NCBI GenBank assembly: GCA_963761615.1
Contig: CAVXGU010000001.1
Span: 186,001-250,000 of the forward strand
DNA length: 64,000 nucleotides
Reading direction: 5' to 3'
Source: CAVXGU01 sp963761615
GTDB taxonomy: Bacteria > Acidobacteriota > Vicinamibacteria > Vicinamibacterales > CAVVIG01
Shown: positions 41,310 through 52,846 of the stretch, piece after piece
Layout: each line of letters opens with the position of its first letter
Position numbering within the stretch: the stretch's first letter is position 1
Translations under genes and position numbers: made by a program
Notes under the pieces: model-generated
What the model was told of the DNA's origin: nothing
The model's input: only the letters and a program-made list of their open reading frames with translations
Databases searched by the model: none

Positions 41310-43066
41310 CACGATTCCCTCGCGGCGGCTTCGGTCTTCCCGCTGCCCGCCCGTTTGACGCGCCGTTCGGCCGGCGGCCGCACATTGTGCACCTTCGGCG
41401 GTCCAATCAGGTAGTTCGTCAGGTACTGCTGCCCGATGGTCCAGACGTTGTTCACGAGCCAGTAGATCGCGAGTCCCGACGGCGCCCAGAGGAACAGCAC
41501 CGTGAAGACGACGGGCATGAACATCATCATCTTCTGCTGGGTCGGATCGGCGCCCATCTGGGGCGTCAGGCGCTGCTGCCAGACCTGGCTGACGCCCATC
41601 AGAATCGGCGTGATGTAGAGCGGATCGGCGGCCGACAGGTCGTGGATCCAGAAGATGAACGGCGCACCGCGAAGCTGAATCGAGGTGTTCAGCAGCGAGT
41701 AGAACGCGTAGAGCACCGGCATCATCAGGATCATCGGGAGGCAGCCGCTCAGCGGATTCACCCCGCGCTGACGGTACAGATCCATCAGCTCCTGATTCAT
41801 CTTCTGTTTCGCTGGATCCGTCGTCTTCAGCTTCGCGTAGCGATCCTGGATCGCCTTGGCTTCCGGCTGAATCTCCTGCATCTTCCGCATCGACACGACG
41901 CTCTTGTGCCGGAGCGGGAACATGAGCGCGTTGATCAGGATCGTGAGCAGGACGATCGACCACCCGAAGTTACCGACGAAGCCGTTGATCCACACGAGCG
42001 ATCGGAGCAGCGGCACGACGATGACGGCGAACAGGCCGTAGTTGATGGCCTTCACGAATACCGGATCGAGCGCCGCGAGGACGTCGAACTCCTTGGGCCC
42101 GATGAAGAACGTGACGGGCTGTCCGCTCTTGCCGGGCGCGAGCGTGTACGCCATCAGATCGCGCGACGAGCCCTTGGTATTCGCAGGGGGGGGGATCGAG
42201 ACGGCCTGGTAGCTGACCGTGGCCTGACCCGGATCGAGCGCCACGGCCATGAAGTAGTGATCCTCAATCCCCGCGAACCGGTACTCGCCCTCGTGCGATG
42301 CCTGCTTGGCGACCGCGCTCGACGAGTAGCGCTGCACGTTGGTGCCGATGAAAACCAGCCCCTCCGGCTTCATGTGGAACCGGCTCGTCTCGCTCCCCTG
42401 GTCCGCCAGCCCCGGACCCCACTCGATCTCCGGCGCCACGGCCTTCCCGCCCACCGAGACGTCCTCGGCGAAGATCACGCGATATGAATGGGGGACGATC
42501 GTGAACGTCTTGGTCACCTGCAGGCCCGCGCTGTCGGTGTACTCGAATGTCACCGCGTCCGGCTGTCCGGGCGCGTGGCTTTCGTGCGTGACACGGTACA
42601 GCGCGCTGTTCAACGTCGTCGTCGTCGCCGGGTCGGGCGTGCGCAGGGAGAACGGGAGAGGATGTGTGGCCTCGAGCTCGTGCGCCACGAGCTCGAGCGG
42701 CTGGCCCGTCAGCTGGTTGCGGTAGTCCTTGAGCCGCCAGCTCTCGAGCCGGGCGCCCCGATTCGTGAAGACCGCAATGACCTTGTCGGTCTCGAACGTC
42801 ACCGTGTGCTCTGCGGTATCCCCGACGACCGTCGTCGCGGACGGCGCCGCCGGGGCTGCCGCCGGTGTCGGGGCACCCGGTGCCGTCGGCGTCGCCCCGG
42901 GGGACTGCCCCTTCGCCGACTCCGTCGCCGCGGCCGGCTGCGCACCGGAGACCGTCGACGCCGCGCCCTTCGCGGGAACGGCGGGCGCCGGCTTCGGCAT
43001 CAGTCCCTGGTAGATGTAAAAGACCAGGAACGAGAGGAACAGAGCAATCAGAACGCGTCTTTCCAT
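41309..43066 (-). CDS. yidC: Membrane protein insertase YidC
   Basis: 585 residues from ATG 43066. One N-terminal helix (VLIALFLSFLVFYIYQ) is followed by an Ala/Pro-rich linker, the periplasmic beta-sandwich (about 90-340) and five conserved helices in the C-terminal half (RSLVWINGFVGNFGWSIVLLT, the hydrophilic-groove loop, LSGCLPMILMMPVLYAFY). This is the long Gram-negative form. It inserts proteins such as the F0 c subunit. Confidence 0.94.
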   Translation of the reverse strand: MERRVLIALFLSFLVFYIYQGLMPKPAPAVPAKGAASTVSGAQPAAATESAKGQSPGATPTAPGAPTPAAAPAAPSATTVVGDTAEHTVTFETDKVIAVFTNRGARLESWRLKDYRNQLTGQPLELVAHELEATHPLPFSLRTPDPATTTTLNSALYRVTHESHAPGQPDAVTFEYTDSAGLQVTKTFTIVPHSYRVIFAEDVSVGGKAVAPEIEWGPGLADQGSETSRFHMKPEGLVFIGTNVQRYSSSAVAKQASHEGEYRFAGIEDHYFMAVALDPGQATVSYQAVSIPPPANTKGSSRDLMAYTLAPGKSGQPVTFFIGPKEFDVLAALDPVFVKAINYGLFAVIVVPLLRSLVWINGFVGNFGWSIVLLTILINALMFPLRHKSVVSMRKMQEIQPEAKAIQDRYAKLKTTDPAKQKMNQELMDLYRQRGVNPLSGCLPMILMMPVLYAFYSLLNTSIQLRGAPFIFWIHDLSAADPLYITPILMGVSQVWQQRLTPQMGADPTQQKMMMFMPVVFTVLFLWAPSGLAIYWLVNNVWTIGQQYLTNYLIGPPKVHNVRPPAERRVKRAGSGKTEAAARES

Positions 43067-43099
43067 CACGTCATGCCGCCGAAAACAGGCTTCGCCCCG

Positions 43100-43351
43100 T
43101 CACAGGTGGAACCTCGCCGGCACCGGGTCGTGGCCGGCCTTGCAGAAGGGGTGACACCGCGCGAGGCGTCGAGCCGTCAGCCACGTCCCTTTGAGCAATC
43201 CATGTCGCGTGTACGCCTCGGCCGCGTAGTCCGAGCAGGACGGCAGGAATCGGCAGGAGCCTCTAAAGTACGGTGAAATAAGGATCTTATAGCCCCTGAT
43301 GACCAGGAGTACCAGTCGGACGCCAAGCGACGGTTCAGGATCGCTGTCCAC
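43100..43351 (-). CDS. yidD: YidD membrane insertion efficiency factor
   Basis: 83 residues from GTG 43351; TTG 43387 would give 95 residues and a larger overlap with rnpA. The core is LVIRGYKILISPYFRGSCRF followed by PSCSDYAAEAYTRHG and RCHPF. It has a membrane-associated N-terminal helix and aids YidC. The order rnpA-yidD-yidC is typical. Confidence 0.88.
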   Translation of the reverse strand: MDSDPEPSLGVRLVLLVIRGYKILISPYFRGSCRFLPSCSDYAAEAYTRHGLLKGTWLTARRLARCHPFCKAGHDPVPARFHL

Positions 43352-43676
43352 GGGCAATGACGAGAGATCGGAGGTAGTCGGCTTCAAGGGCCTTCGGGCT
43401 GGCGTCCAGCAATTCCCGCCTAGGGACTATGACGATGTCCAGCCCTTGGGCGACTTTGTTCCGACGGAAAACTTCTCGGATCACGCGTTTGCTTCGGTTT
43501 CTGACCACCGCACCGCCCAGTTTCCGGGTGGCGGCGATTCCCAGGCGCCCGAACCCGAGCGCATTCGGGTGGACGAACACCGTGCTGTAACGCCCCCGCA
43601 CCCGGACTCCGTGATCGTACGCCCGCATGAAATCCGCGCGCCGACGGATATGCTCGGCCGGCCGGAAGGCGGCCAC
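43335..43676 (-). CDS. rnpA: Ribonuclease P protein component
   Basis: 113 residues from GTG 43676. The signature is AVVRNRSKRVIREVFR, containing the RNR motif that contacts the P RNA. It helps the RNA subunit process tRNA 5' ends. It starts four bases after the rpmH stop and its end overlaps yidD. Confidence 0.93.
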   Translation of the reverse strand: MAAFRPAEHIRRRADFMRAYDHGVRVRGRYSTVFVHPNALGFGRLGIAATRKLGGAVVRNRSKRVIREVFRRNKVAQGLDIVIVPRRELLDASPKALEADYLRSLVIARGQRS

Positions 43677-43680
43677 GGAA

Positions 43681-43830
43681 TCAGCTGGTGCTGACAGTGA
43701 GGCGCTTGCGACCCTTGGCGCGGCGCCGCTTGAGCACCAGGCGGCCGTTCTTCGTGCTCATGCGAACCCGAAAGCCGTGGGCCTTGGCCCGGCGCCGGGT
43801 ATTGGGTTGGAACGTGCGCTTTCCCTTCAT
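43681..43830 (-). CDS. rpmH: 50S ribosomal protein L34
   Basis: 49 residues, starting MKGKRTFQPNTRRRAKAHGF and ending in KRRRAKGRKRLTV plus a few residues. It is the conserved L34, slightly extended at the C-terminus. GGAAGGAT precedes the ATG. It is the first gene of the leftward origin block and is divergent from dnaA. Confidence 0.95.
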   Translation of the reverse strand: MKGKRTFQPNTRRRAKAHGFRVRMSTKNGRLVLKRRRAKGRKRLTVSTS

Positions 43831-43860
43831 AGCATCCTTCCGAAGCTGAGCGAAACGCTA

Positions 43861-43890
43861 ATGGTAATCGGGCCCTTCGGAGGGTGTCAA
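43861..43890 (-). promoter_or_regulatory. Putative rpmH operon promoter
   Basis: On the minus strand a perfect TTGACA (plus 43885-43890) is followed after 18 bases by TACCAT (plus 43861-43866). It lies 31 bases upstream of the rpmH start and would drive the leftward block. Confidence 0.55.
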
Positions 43891-43976
43891 TCAGAGCGGC
43901 GACTGTGCTACATTCGGCGTCTTCTCCCGGAGTCGTCCAAGCCGCCAGCCGATGCCCGTTTGGTCTCTCACCAAAG

Positions 43977-44008
43977 TTTTCCACACCTGTGGAAAAAACT
44001 GTGGAAAT
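43977..44008. promoter_or_regulatory. DnaA-box cluster upstream of dnaA
   Basis: TTTTCCACA (43977-43985) and its mirror TGTGGAAAA (43988-43996) form a palindrome with a two-base centre. A third box, TGTGGAAAT, is at 44000-44008. All differ from TTATCCACA by a base or two. They end nine bases before the dnaA ATG and probably mediate autoregulation. Confidence 0.65.
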
Positions 44009-44016
44009 TCGCACAA

Positions 44017-45348
44017 ATGAATTTGTGGGACCAGATTCTCGGCCGGATCGAAACAAAGGTGAACCGGCACAGCTTCTACACCTGGTTCAAACCGACCAGC
44101 TTCATCGCTGCCGATGGTTCGTCCGTCACCGTCAGGGTCCCGAACGGCCTCTTCAAGGACTGGCTCACGAAGCACTACTCCGGCGTCATCAACGAGGCGC
44201 TCGGGGAAATCGGCCGCGGCTCGCTCGTCGTGAACTTCGTCGCCGATGCGACATCGGACGGCGCGATCGTGGCGTTGAGCGCGGACGAAACGGCCGTCCT
44301 GCAATCCGGCCCGCCGCCGGCGACGCCCGGGCCGGCCGGTCTCAACCCCCGCTACACCTTCGACACGTTCATCGTCGGCTCGTCCAACCAGTTCGCGCAC
44401 GCGGCCTGCCGCGCCGTCGCCGAGGCGCCGTCGTGCTCCTACAACCCGCTGTTCATCTACGGCGGTGTGGGCCTCGGGAAGACCCACCTGATGCACGCCG
44501 TCGGCCAGTACGTGCTGCGCCACGATCAGAACCTGAAGCTCACCTACATCTCGGCCGAGCGCTTCATGAACGAGATGATCAACGCGGTGCGCTACGACCG
44601 GATCATCGACTTTCGCGAGCGCTATCGGACGGTCGACGTGCTGCTCGTCGACGATGTACAGTTCATCGCGGGCAAGGAAGGCACGCAGACCGAGTTCTTC
44701 CACACCTTCAACGCGCTGTACGACTCGCAGAAGCAGATCGTGATCAGCAGCGACTGTCCGCCCCACGAGATTCCCTCTCTCGAGGAGCGGCTCCGATCCC
44801 GCTTCGAATGGGGACTCATCGCCGACATCCAGTCTCCCGACCTCGAGACGAAGGTCGCGATTCTCAAGAAGAAGGCCGACGCCGAGGCCGTTCCGCTGCC
44901 GGACAATGTCGCGATGTACATCGCGGGAAAGATCAAGTCGAACATCCGCGAGCTCGAGGGGTCACTCATCCGTCTGATCGCGTACGCGTCGCTCACGGGC
45001 CAGGACGTCACGCTCCCCCTCGCCCAGGACGTCCTCCGCAACGTTCTCGACCACGAGGGCAGGGCGGTGACGATCGACATGATCCAGAAGTTCGTCGCCG
45101 ACTACTACAATCTGCGACCGGCCGACCTGAAGTCGCGGAACAACTCGAAGTCGATCGCGATGCCGCGTCAGGTCGCGATGTACCTGTGCAAGACGCTGAC
45201 CCAGGCATCACTCCCGGAAATCGGACGCAGCTTCGGCGGCAAACACCACTCGACGGTCATCCACTCGGTCCGCAAGGTCGAAGATCTCCGCAAGCGCGAC
45301 CAGGAATTCAACAATCTGATGGAGACCTTTCTCGAGGGTTTCCGCTGA
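44017..45348 (+). CDS. dnaA: Chromosomal replication initiator DnaA
   Basis: 443 residues from ATG 44017, where family similarity starts (NLWDQILGRIETKVN); the open frame extends 5' without similarity. The AAA+ core has NPLFIYGGVGLGKTHLMHA, VDVLLVDDVQF and the arginine-finger region. Domain IV ends with the DnaA signature (IGRSFGGKHHSTVIHSVRKVE). It opens oriC to start replication. DnaA boxes lie on both sides of the gene. Confidence 0.96.
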   Translation: MNLWDQILGRIETKVNRHSFYTWFKPTSFIAADGSSVTVRVPNGLFKDWLTKHYSGVINEALGEIGRGSLVVNFVADATSDGAIVALSADETAVLQSGPPPATPGPAGLNPRYTFDTFIVGSSNQFAHAACRAVAEAPSCSYNPLFIYGGVGLGKTHLMHAVGQYVLRHDQNLKLTYISAERFMNEMINAVRYDRIIDFRERYRTVDVLLVDDVQFIAGKEGTQTEFFHTFNALYDSQKQIVISSDCPPHEIPSLEERLRSRFEWGLIADIQSPDLETKVAILKKKADAEAVPLPDNVAMYIAGKIKSNIRELEGSLIRLIAYASLTGQDVTLPLAQDVLRNVLDHEGRAVTIDMIQKFVADYYNLRPADLKSRNNSKSIAMPRQVAMYLCKTLTQASLPEIGRSFGGKHHSTVIHSVRKVEDLRKRDQEFNNLMETFLEGFR

Positions 45349-45608
45349 TCCGCCCCTTTTCCACAGGGACCACACGAACCTCCTGTGCACGGCTGTGGAC
45401 GAATTGGCCGGGGCTGGCCGGGGCCATTTCACGGGTCGAAACAATCACGTTTTTTCAACAGGTTAAATTACTGAAAAATAAGTACTTATTGTCAGAGTTG
45501 GCTTTTCAACACGCCCTCTCTTCTTATATAATTTCTCATTCTCGAATCTCTCCTCTCCTGTAAGGGGATCGCGGGTCCGACCCCGCCCATTTCGAGGTCA
45601 GCAAAGCT
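45349..45608. other. oriC: Candidate oriC (dnaA-dnaN intergenic region)
   Basis: This 260-base gap holds TTTTCCACA at 45357-45365, a TGTGGACGA box at 45394-45402 and a pronounced AT-rich stretch (about 45445-45545) suited to unwinding. AATAAGTACTTATT at 45477-45490 is a perfect 14-bp palindrome. A TATAAT at 45527-45532 could be a dnaN promoter. Transcription diverges from the wider region. Location is by analogy with other bacteria. Confidence 0.6.
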
Positions 45609-46721
45609 ATGGAACTTGTCGTCCGGAAGAACGACCTTCTGCCAGAACTGCAACTTTTTCAGGGCATCGTCGAACGGAAGAACACGATTCCCATTCTGGC
45701 GAACGTGCTGCTGGACGCGCGCGACGGCGAAGTGAAGTTGCTCGCGACGGATCTCGAAGTCGGTCTTCGCAGTACGTGCGCGGCCACCGTGGCCAAGGGC
45801 GGCATCATCACGGTGCCCGCGAAGAAGTTCTACGAGATCGTCAAGTCGCTCCCGGAGACCGACATCCGGATCTCGGAGGAGAAGGGAAGCGTCAAAGTGG
45901 CAGCTGAGCGATTCGATTCGCGGATGCAGACGCTCCCGAAGGACGACTTTCCGAGCCTCCCGGACGCGGGGTCGACGCCGAGCGTCACGCTGCCGCGGCC
46001 GACGGTTCGCGAGATGATCGCGAAGACCCAGTTCGCGATCACCGGCGAGGATACGAGGTATTTCCTGAACGGCGCCCTGTTCGTGCTGGAGCCCGGCCGG
46101 ATGAGTCTCGTCGCGACCGACGGCCATCGTCTCGCGCTGGTTGCGGCGGCGCGCGACAGCCAGGCCAAGAAGGACGGTGACGAATCGAAGGCGATCCTTC
46201 CCAAGAAGACGCTCGGCGAGCTCGCGCGGCTGCTGGCCGAGGACGATGGTGACATCACGTACGAGCGCGGCGAAAACCATCTGTTCTTCACGGCGGGACG
46301 GCGCCTCCTGATTTCGCGGATGATCGACGGGCAGTTTCCGGCCTACGAGCGCGTCATCCCGAAGAGCAACGACAAGCACATCGAGTTCGAGCGGGATCGT
46401 CTGACGAACGCCATCAAGCGTGTGGCGCTTCTGTCGAACGAGCGCTCGCGGGCCGTCAAGATGCAGATCGACAAGGGGAAGGTGGACGTCACCTCCAGCA
46501 GCCCCGAGCTCGGCGAGGCGCATGAGACCCTGCCCGTGGATTACTCGGGACCGTCGATGCAGATCTGCTTCAATGCCCAGTACGTGCTCGACTTCCTCGG
46601 CGTCGTCGGCACCGACGCCGTGATGTTGAGCCTGAAGGACGAGGTCAGCCAGGCGGTGATGCAACCGGTTGGCGCGGAAGGCTACGAATATACCTACGTG
46701 ATCATGCCCATGCGGGTCTGA
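45609..46721 (+). CDS. dnaN: DNA polymerase III beta clamp
   Basis: 370 residues. MELVVRKNDLLPELQLFQGIVERKNTIPILANVLL starts domain 1; FLNGALF and VATDGHRLAL mark domain 2; the C-terminus VIMPMRV is the canonical hydrophobic end. It forms the ring clamp that tethers Pol III. It lies between oriC and gyrB. Confidence 0.96.
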   Translation: MELVVRKNDLLPELQLFQGIVERKNTIPILANVLLDARDGEVKLLATDLEVGLRSTCAATVAKGGIITVPAKKFYEIVKSLPETDIRISEEKGSVKVAAERFDSRMQTLPKDDFPSLPDAGSTPSVTLPRPTVREMIAKTQFAITGEDTRYFLNGALFVLEPGRMSLVATDGHRLALVAAARDSQAKKDGDESKAILPKKTLGELARLLAEDDGDITYERGENHLFFTAGRRLLISRMIDGQFPAYERVIPKSNDKHIEFERDRLTNAIKRVALLSNERSRAVKMQIDKGKVDVTSSSPELGEAHETLPVDYSGPSMQICFNAQYVLDFLGVVGTDAVMLSLKDEVSQAVMQPVGAEGYEYTYVIMPMRV

Positions 46722-46770
46722 TCGCGGCTTTGGATGGTGCGGCACCTTCCCAGATAGAGACGCGAGGCGC

Positions 46771-49241
<2,471 letters not shown>

Positions 49242-49242
<1 letters not shown>

Positions 49243-51735
49243 TGGCTGATCTCGTTCCCGCCCAGCACCCGGTCAACATCGAAGACGAGATGAAGCGCTC
49301 GTACATGGATTACGCCATGAGCGTGATCATCGGACGAGCGCTGCCCGACGCCAGGGACGGCCTGAAGCCGGCGCACCGCCGCGTCCTGTACGGCATGCGC
49401 CTGATGGGCCTCTCGGCCACACGCACTTACCGCAAGTGCGCCAAGATCGTCGGCGAGGTGATGGGCAACTTCCATCCCCACGGCGACGCGTCCATCTACG
49501 ACACGCTCGTGCGCATGGCCCAGGACTTCAACATGCGCTATCCCCTGGTGGACGGCCAGGGGAACTTCGGGTCGATCGACGGCGACCCGCCGGCGGCGAT
49601 GCGGTACACCGAGGCCCGCCTCCAGGCGCTGGCCGACGAGATGATGGCGGATCTCGACAAGGAGACCGTCGACTTCACGCCGAACTACGACGAGACCACC
49701 GAAGAGCCGATGGTCCTGCCGGCGCCGTTCCCGAACCTCCTCGTGAACGGGTCGGCCGGCATCGCCGTGGGCATGGCCACGAACGTGCCGCCGCACAACC
49801 TGCGGGAAGTGATCGACGGCTGCATCTGGCTGATCGCGCACACGCACCTGAGGGCGGAGGGGGAAGCGCCGATCTCGCGCGGCGAGAAGCTGAAGCAGCT
49901 CGTGCGGCTGATTCCCGGTCCCGACTTCCCGACAGCCGGCTCCATCGTCGGCCGGGACGGCATCCTGCAGGCGTACACGACGGGCCGCGGGTCGATTGTC
50001 ATGCGCGCGCGCACCGCGGTGGAGACGAGCCGGAAAGGCGAGAAGATCGCCATCATCGTCTCGGAGATCCCGTACCAGGTGAACAAGGCGAAGCTGATCG
50101 AGCGGATCGCCGACCTGGTGCGCGACAAGGTCGTCGAGGGCATCTCCGACCTGCGCGACGAGTCCGACCGCGACGGCATGCGGATCGTGATCGAGCTGAA
50201 GCGCGGCGAGGTGCCGGAGGTGATCCTCAACAACCTCTACAAGCACACGCCGCTGCAGTCCAGCTTCGGGATCATCATGCTCGCCATCGTCGGCGGCCGC
50301 CCGAAGGTGCTGACCCTGCTGGAGCTGGTGGAGAGCTTCGTCGAGTTCCGCCGCGACGTCGTGCGCCGGCGGACGGAGTTCGAGCTGCGGAAGGCCGAGG
50401 CCCGGCACCACATCCTCGAAGGCCTCAGGATCGCCCTGGATCACCTCGACGCCGTCATCACCCTGATCCGGCGGGCTGCAGTCCGTGCCCGAGGCGCGCG
50501 AAGGCCTCATGCGGGACTTCTCGCTCACCCAGGTCCAGGCGCAGGCGATCCTCGACATGCAGCTCCAGCGCCTGACCGGTCTCGAGCGCCAGAAGATTCT
50601 CGACGAGCTGGCCGAGCTGCTGAAGACGATCGAGCGCCTGCGGTCGATTCTGGCGAGCGAGCGGCTCCTGATGCAGATCATCGTCGACGAGCTGACGCAC
50701 GTCCGCGACAAGTACGGCGACGATCGACGGACCGAGATCGTCGACGGCGAGTCGGGGGAGATCAGCATCGAGGACCTGATCGCCGAGGAAGAGGTGGCGA
50801 TCACCGTCAGCAACACCGGCTACATCAAGCGGACGGCGATCTCGACGTACCGCAACCAGCGCCGCGGCGGCAAGGGCCGCATCGGCATGCGGACGCGCGA
50901 GGAGGACTTCGTCAGCCACCTCTTCGTGGCGTCGACGCACGCCTACATCATGATCTTCTCCGATCGGGGGCGCGCCTACTGGCTGAAGGTCCACGAGATT
51001 CCGGACGTGGGACCCGGCGGCAAGGGCAAATCGATCGCGAACCTCGTGTCGATGGAGGAGGGCGAGAAGATTGCCGCGCTGCTCGCCGTGAAGGAATTCG
51101 ACGACCAACGGTTCGTCATCATGGGCACGCGCGGCGGCAGCGTGAAGAAGACGGCCCTCTCCGCCTTCAGCAACCCGAGAGCCGGAGGCATCATCGCCAT
51201 GGGCGTCGACACGGACGACCAGGTGATCGCCGTCCAGCTCACCGACGGCGGCGCGGAGATCTTCATCGGCACCCGCGACGGGATGGCCATCCGCTTCCGC
51301 GAGACCGACGTGCGGCCCATGGGCCGGCCGGCGGCCGGCGTCCGCGGCATCGCCCTGCGCGGCGAGGACTACGTGGTGGCCATGGAAGTCGTCAGGCCGG
51401 AGGGGACGCTCCTGACCGTGACCGAGCGCGGGTACGGCAAGCGCACCGAGCTCGACGAGTATCGCGTGCAGTCGCGCGGCGGCGTCGGCGTGATCAACAT
51501 CGCGACGTCCAGGCGCAACGGCCGGGTGGTCGGTGTCGCCTTCGTGCAGGACGGCGACGAGCTGCTCATCATCACGCAGCAGGGGATGATTCTCCGGATG
51601 GCCGCCGCCGACATTCGCGCGATCGGCCGCGCGACGCAGGGCGTGAAGCTCATCGACCTCGAAGGGGAAGACCAGGTCGTGTCGATCGCCAAGCTGGCGG
51701 AGAAGGAAGAGGACGAGGCGCCGGCCGAGGGCTAG
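49242..51735 (+). CDS. gyrA: DNA gyrase subunit A (frameshifted)
   Basis: Starts ADLVPAQHPVNIEDEMKRSYMDYAMSVI. The catalytic Tyr lies in AAMRYTEARL and the QRDR is HPHGDASIYD. One extra base at about 50471-50480 breaks the frame between TLIRRA and QSVPEAREGLMRDFS; removal gives 830 residues. The C-terminal beta-pinwheel blades, including the GyrA-box region QRRGGKG, are intact. GyrA with GyrB supercoils DNA. Ala occurs at the position of E. coli Ser83. Confidence 0.94.
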
Positions 51736-51759
51736 ACCGGTTTTCGTTTCGCTGGCGCG

Positions 51760-51777
51760 GCCGACCTTCAGGTCGGC
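51760..51777. repeat. REP-like palindrome copy 1
   Basis: GCCGACCTTCAGGTCGGC has perfect 8-bp arms around TC. It lies 25 bases after the gyrA stop and forms a pair with the next palindrome. Confidence 0.7.
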
Positions 51778-51786
51778 TTCGCATGG

Positions 51787-51804
51787 GCGGACCTGAAGGT
51801 CCGC
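51787..51804. repeat. REP-like palindrome copy 2
   Basis: GCGGACCTGAAGGTCCGC has perfect 8-bp arms around GA and differs from the first copy mainly by C/G swaps and the loop. The two sit 9 bases apart in the convergent gyrA/NTF2-like gap and may act as a bidirectional terminator. Confidence 0.7.
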
Positions 51805-51863
51805 GGCGACACCGATCTCGGGGCGACATCGATCTCGAAGACGCCGTGGACTCGCCCGGGGCG

Positions 51864-52370
51864 CTAGGGCCGGGCCGGCTTGGCTTCCACCCGCGTGATC
51901 AGCCACTGCCCGTTGCGGCGCACCAGGTCGGTGATCACGTCGCGGCTCTCGACGGTCGGGGCGCTCGACGCGGCGCCGGACGACGAAATCTGCGCGGTGA
52001 AGAAGGATTCCGCGGAACCTCCATCCGGGCTCATCGTCACGGACAGGTCGATGAAGTCCACCGACAGGCCGTTCCCCGCCGTGGCCCACCGCGCCGCCGC
52101 ATCCATCACGCCGTCGCGCGAATCGATCTGCCGGCCGTCTCCCACGACGCGGACGTCCTCGGCGAGGTAGTCCTTGAGGCGCATCACGCGCCCGAGCCGG
52201 GCCAGGTCGGTTCCCTCGCGCGCCGTGGACAGGGCGCTCGCAACCGCGTTCATCCGCTGCCGGACCTCCCGTTGCGGATTGAGGAGCTCGATGTAGGCCA
52301 GCCACGACAGCACGACGGCCAGCACGACGACCATCACAATCGTTCCCGACGACAGGCGGCGCAGGGCCAT
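51864..52370 (-). CDS. Membrane-anchored NTF2/SnoaL-like protein
   Basis: 168 residues from ATG 52370. One N-terminal helix (TIVMVVVLAVVLSWLAYIELL) anchors a C-terminal domain of about 130 residues with NTF2-like features (MDAAARWATAGNGLSVDFIDLSVTM, WLITRVEA). NTF2 folds act as binding or enzyme scaffolds; the role here is unknown. The start overlaps the lepB stop by one base, so it is coupled to the signal peptidase gene. Confidence 0.6.
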   Translation of the reverse strand: MALRRLSSGTIVMVVVLAVVLSWLAYIELLNPQREVRQRMNAVASALSTAREGTDLARLGRVMRLKDYLAEDVRVVGDGRQIDSRDGVMDAAARWATAGNGLSVDFIDLSVTMSPDGGSAESFFTAQISSSGAASSAPTVESRDVITDLVRRNGQWLITRVEAKPARP

Positions 52371-52846
52371 CAGAAGACCAGCTTTCCCAGGATGCGCTGG
52401 CGCGGTGCGCGGCCGAACACCTGCTGGTCCATCGGCATCGCGCGGTTGTCGCCAATCACGAAGTAGTCGCCGGGGCCGAGCGAGACGGGCGCCAGCGTCC
52501 AGGGTGACCTGTGCGCCACGTGGGTCTCGACAAGGGGAAATCCGTCGATCAGCACGGTGCCGACCTCGATGGCCACGGTCTCGCCGGGCAGCCCGACGAC
52601 GCGCCTGGCGTACACGGCGCCCGGGCGGCCGAGCCGGACCGCCACCACGTCGCCCCGGGCCGGAGCCGCCCACGCGTAGGCCAGGTGGTCGACGAACCCG
52701 ACGGCGCCGGCGCCGTACGTCGGCCACATGCTCGCGCCCGACACGCGGAGCGGGCGCAGGACGAACCCGAAGACGATGACGGCCGCGAGTCCCAGCCCGG
52801 CGATGCGCAGGAGGCGCCCCCGCGCGTCGGTGGATGGTCCGCTCAC
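52370..52846 (-). CDS. Signal peptidase I-like protein with Arg at the Lys position
   Basis: 158 residues from GTG 52846, overlapping the pcrA stop (GTGA). A single N-terminal helix (GLGLAAVIVFGFVL) precedes SGASMWPT, whose Ser39 matches the catalytic Ser. The general-base Lys of family S26 should occur in the box equivalent to YxKRxVGLPGD, but here it reads VYARRVVGLPGE, with Arg81 (AGG) in the Lys place. The GDNR box is kept but the following SxDSR reads PMDQQ. It may be inactive, use another mechanism, or reflect one wrong base. Confidence 0.75.
   Translation of the reverse strand: MSGPSTDARGRLLRIAGLGLAAVIVFGFVLRPLRVSGASMWPTYGAGAVGFVDHLAYAWAAPARGDVVAVRLGRPGAVYARRVVGLPGETVAIEVGTVLIDGFPLVETHVAHRSPWTLAPVSLGPGDYFVIGDNRAMPMDQQVFGRAPRQRILGKLVF

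Noticed and set aside
45568..45590. tRNA T-arm-like string GCGGGTCCGACCCCGC upstream of dnaN
   Set aside because: No acceptor, D or anticodon arms can be built around it, and the stem does not pair properly.
51736..51863. CRISPR-like repeat after gyrA
   Set aside because: Only two different palindromes are present with a 9-base gap and no regular spacers.
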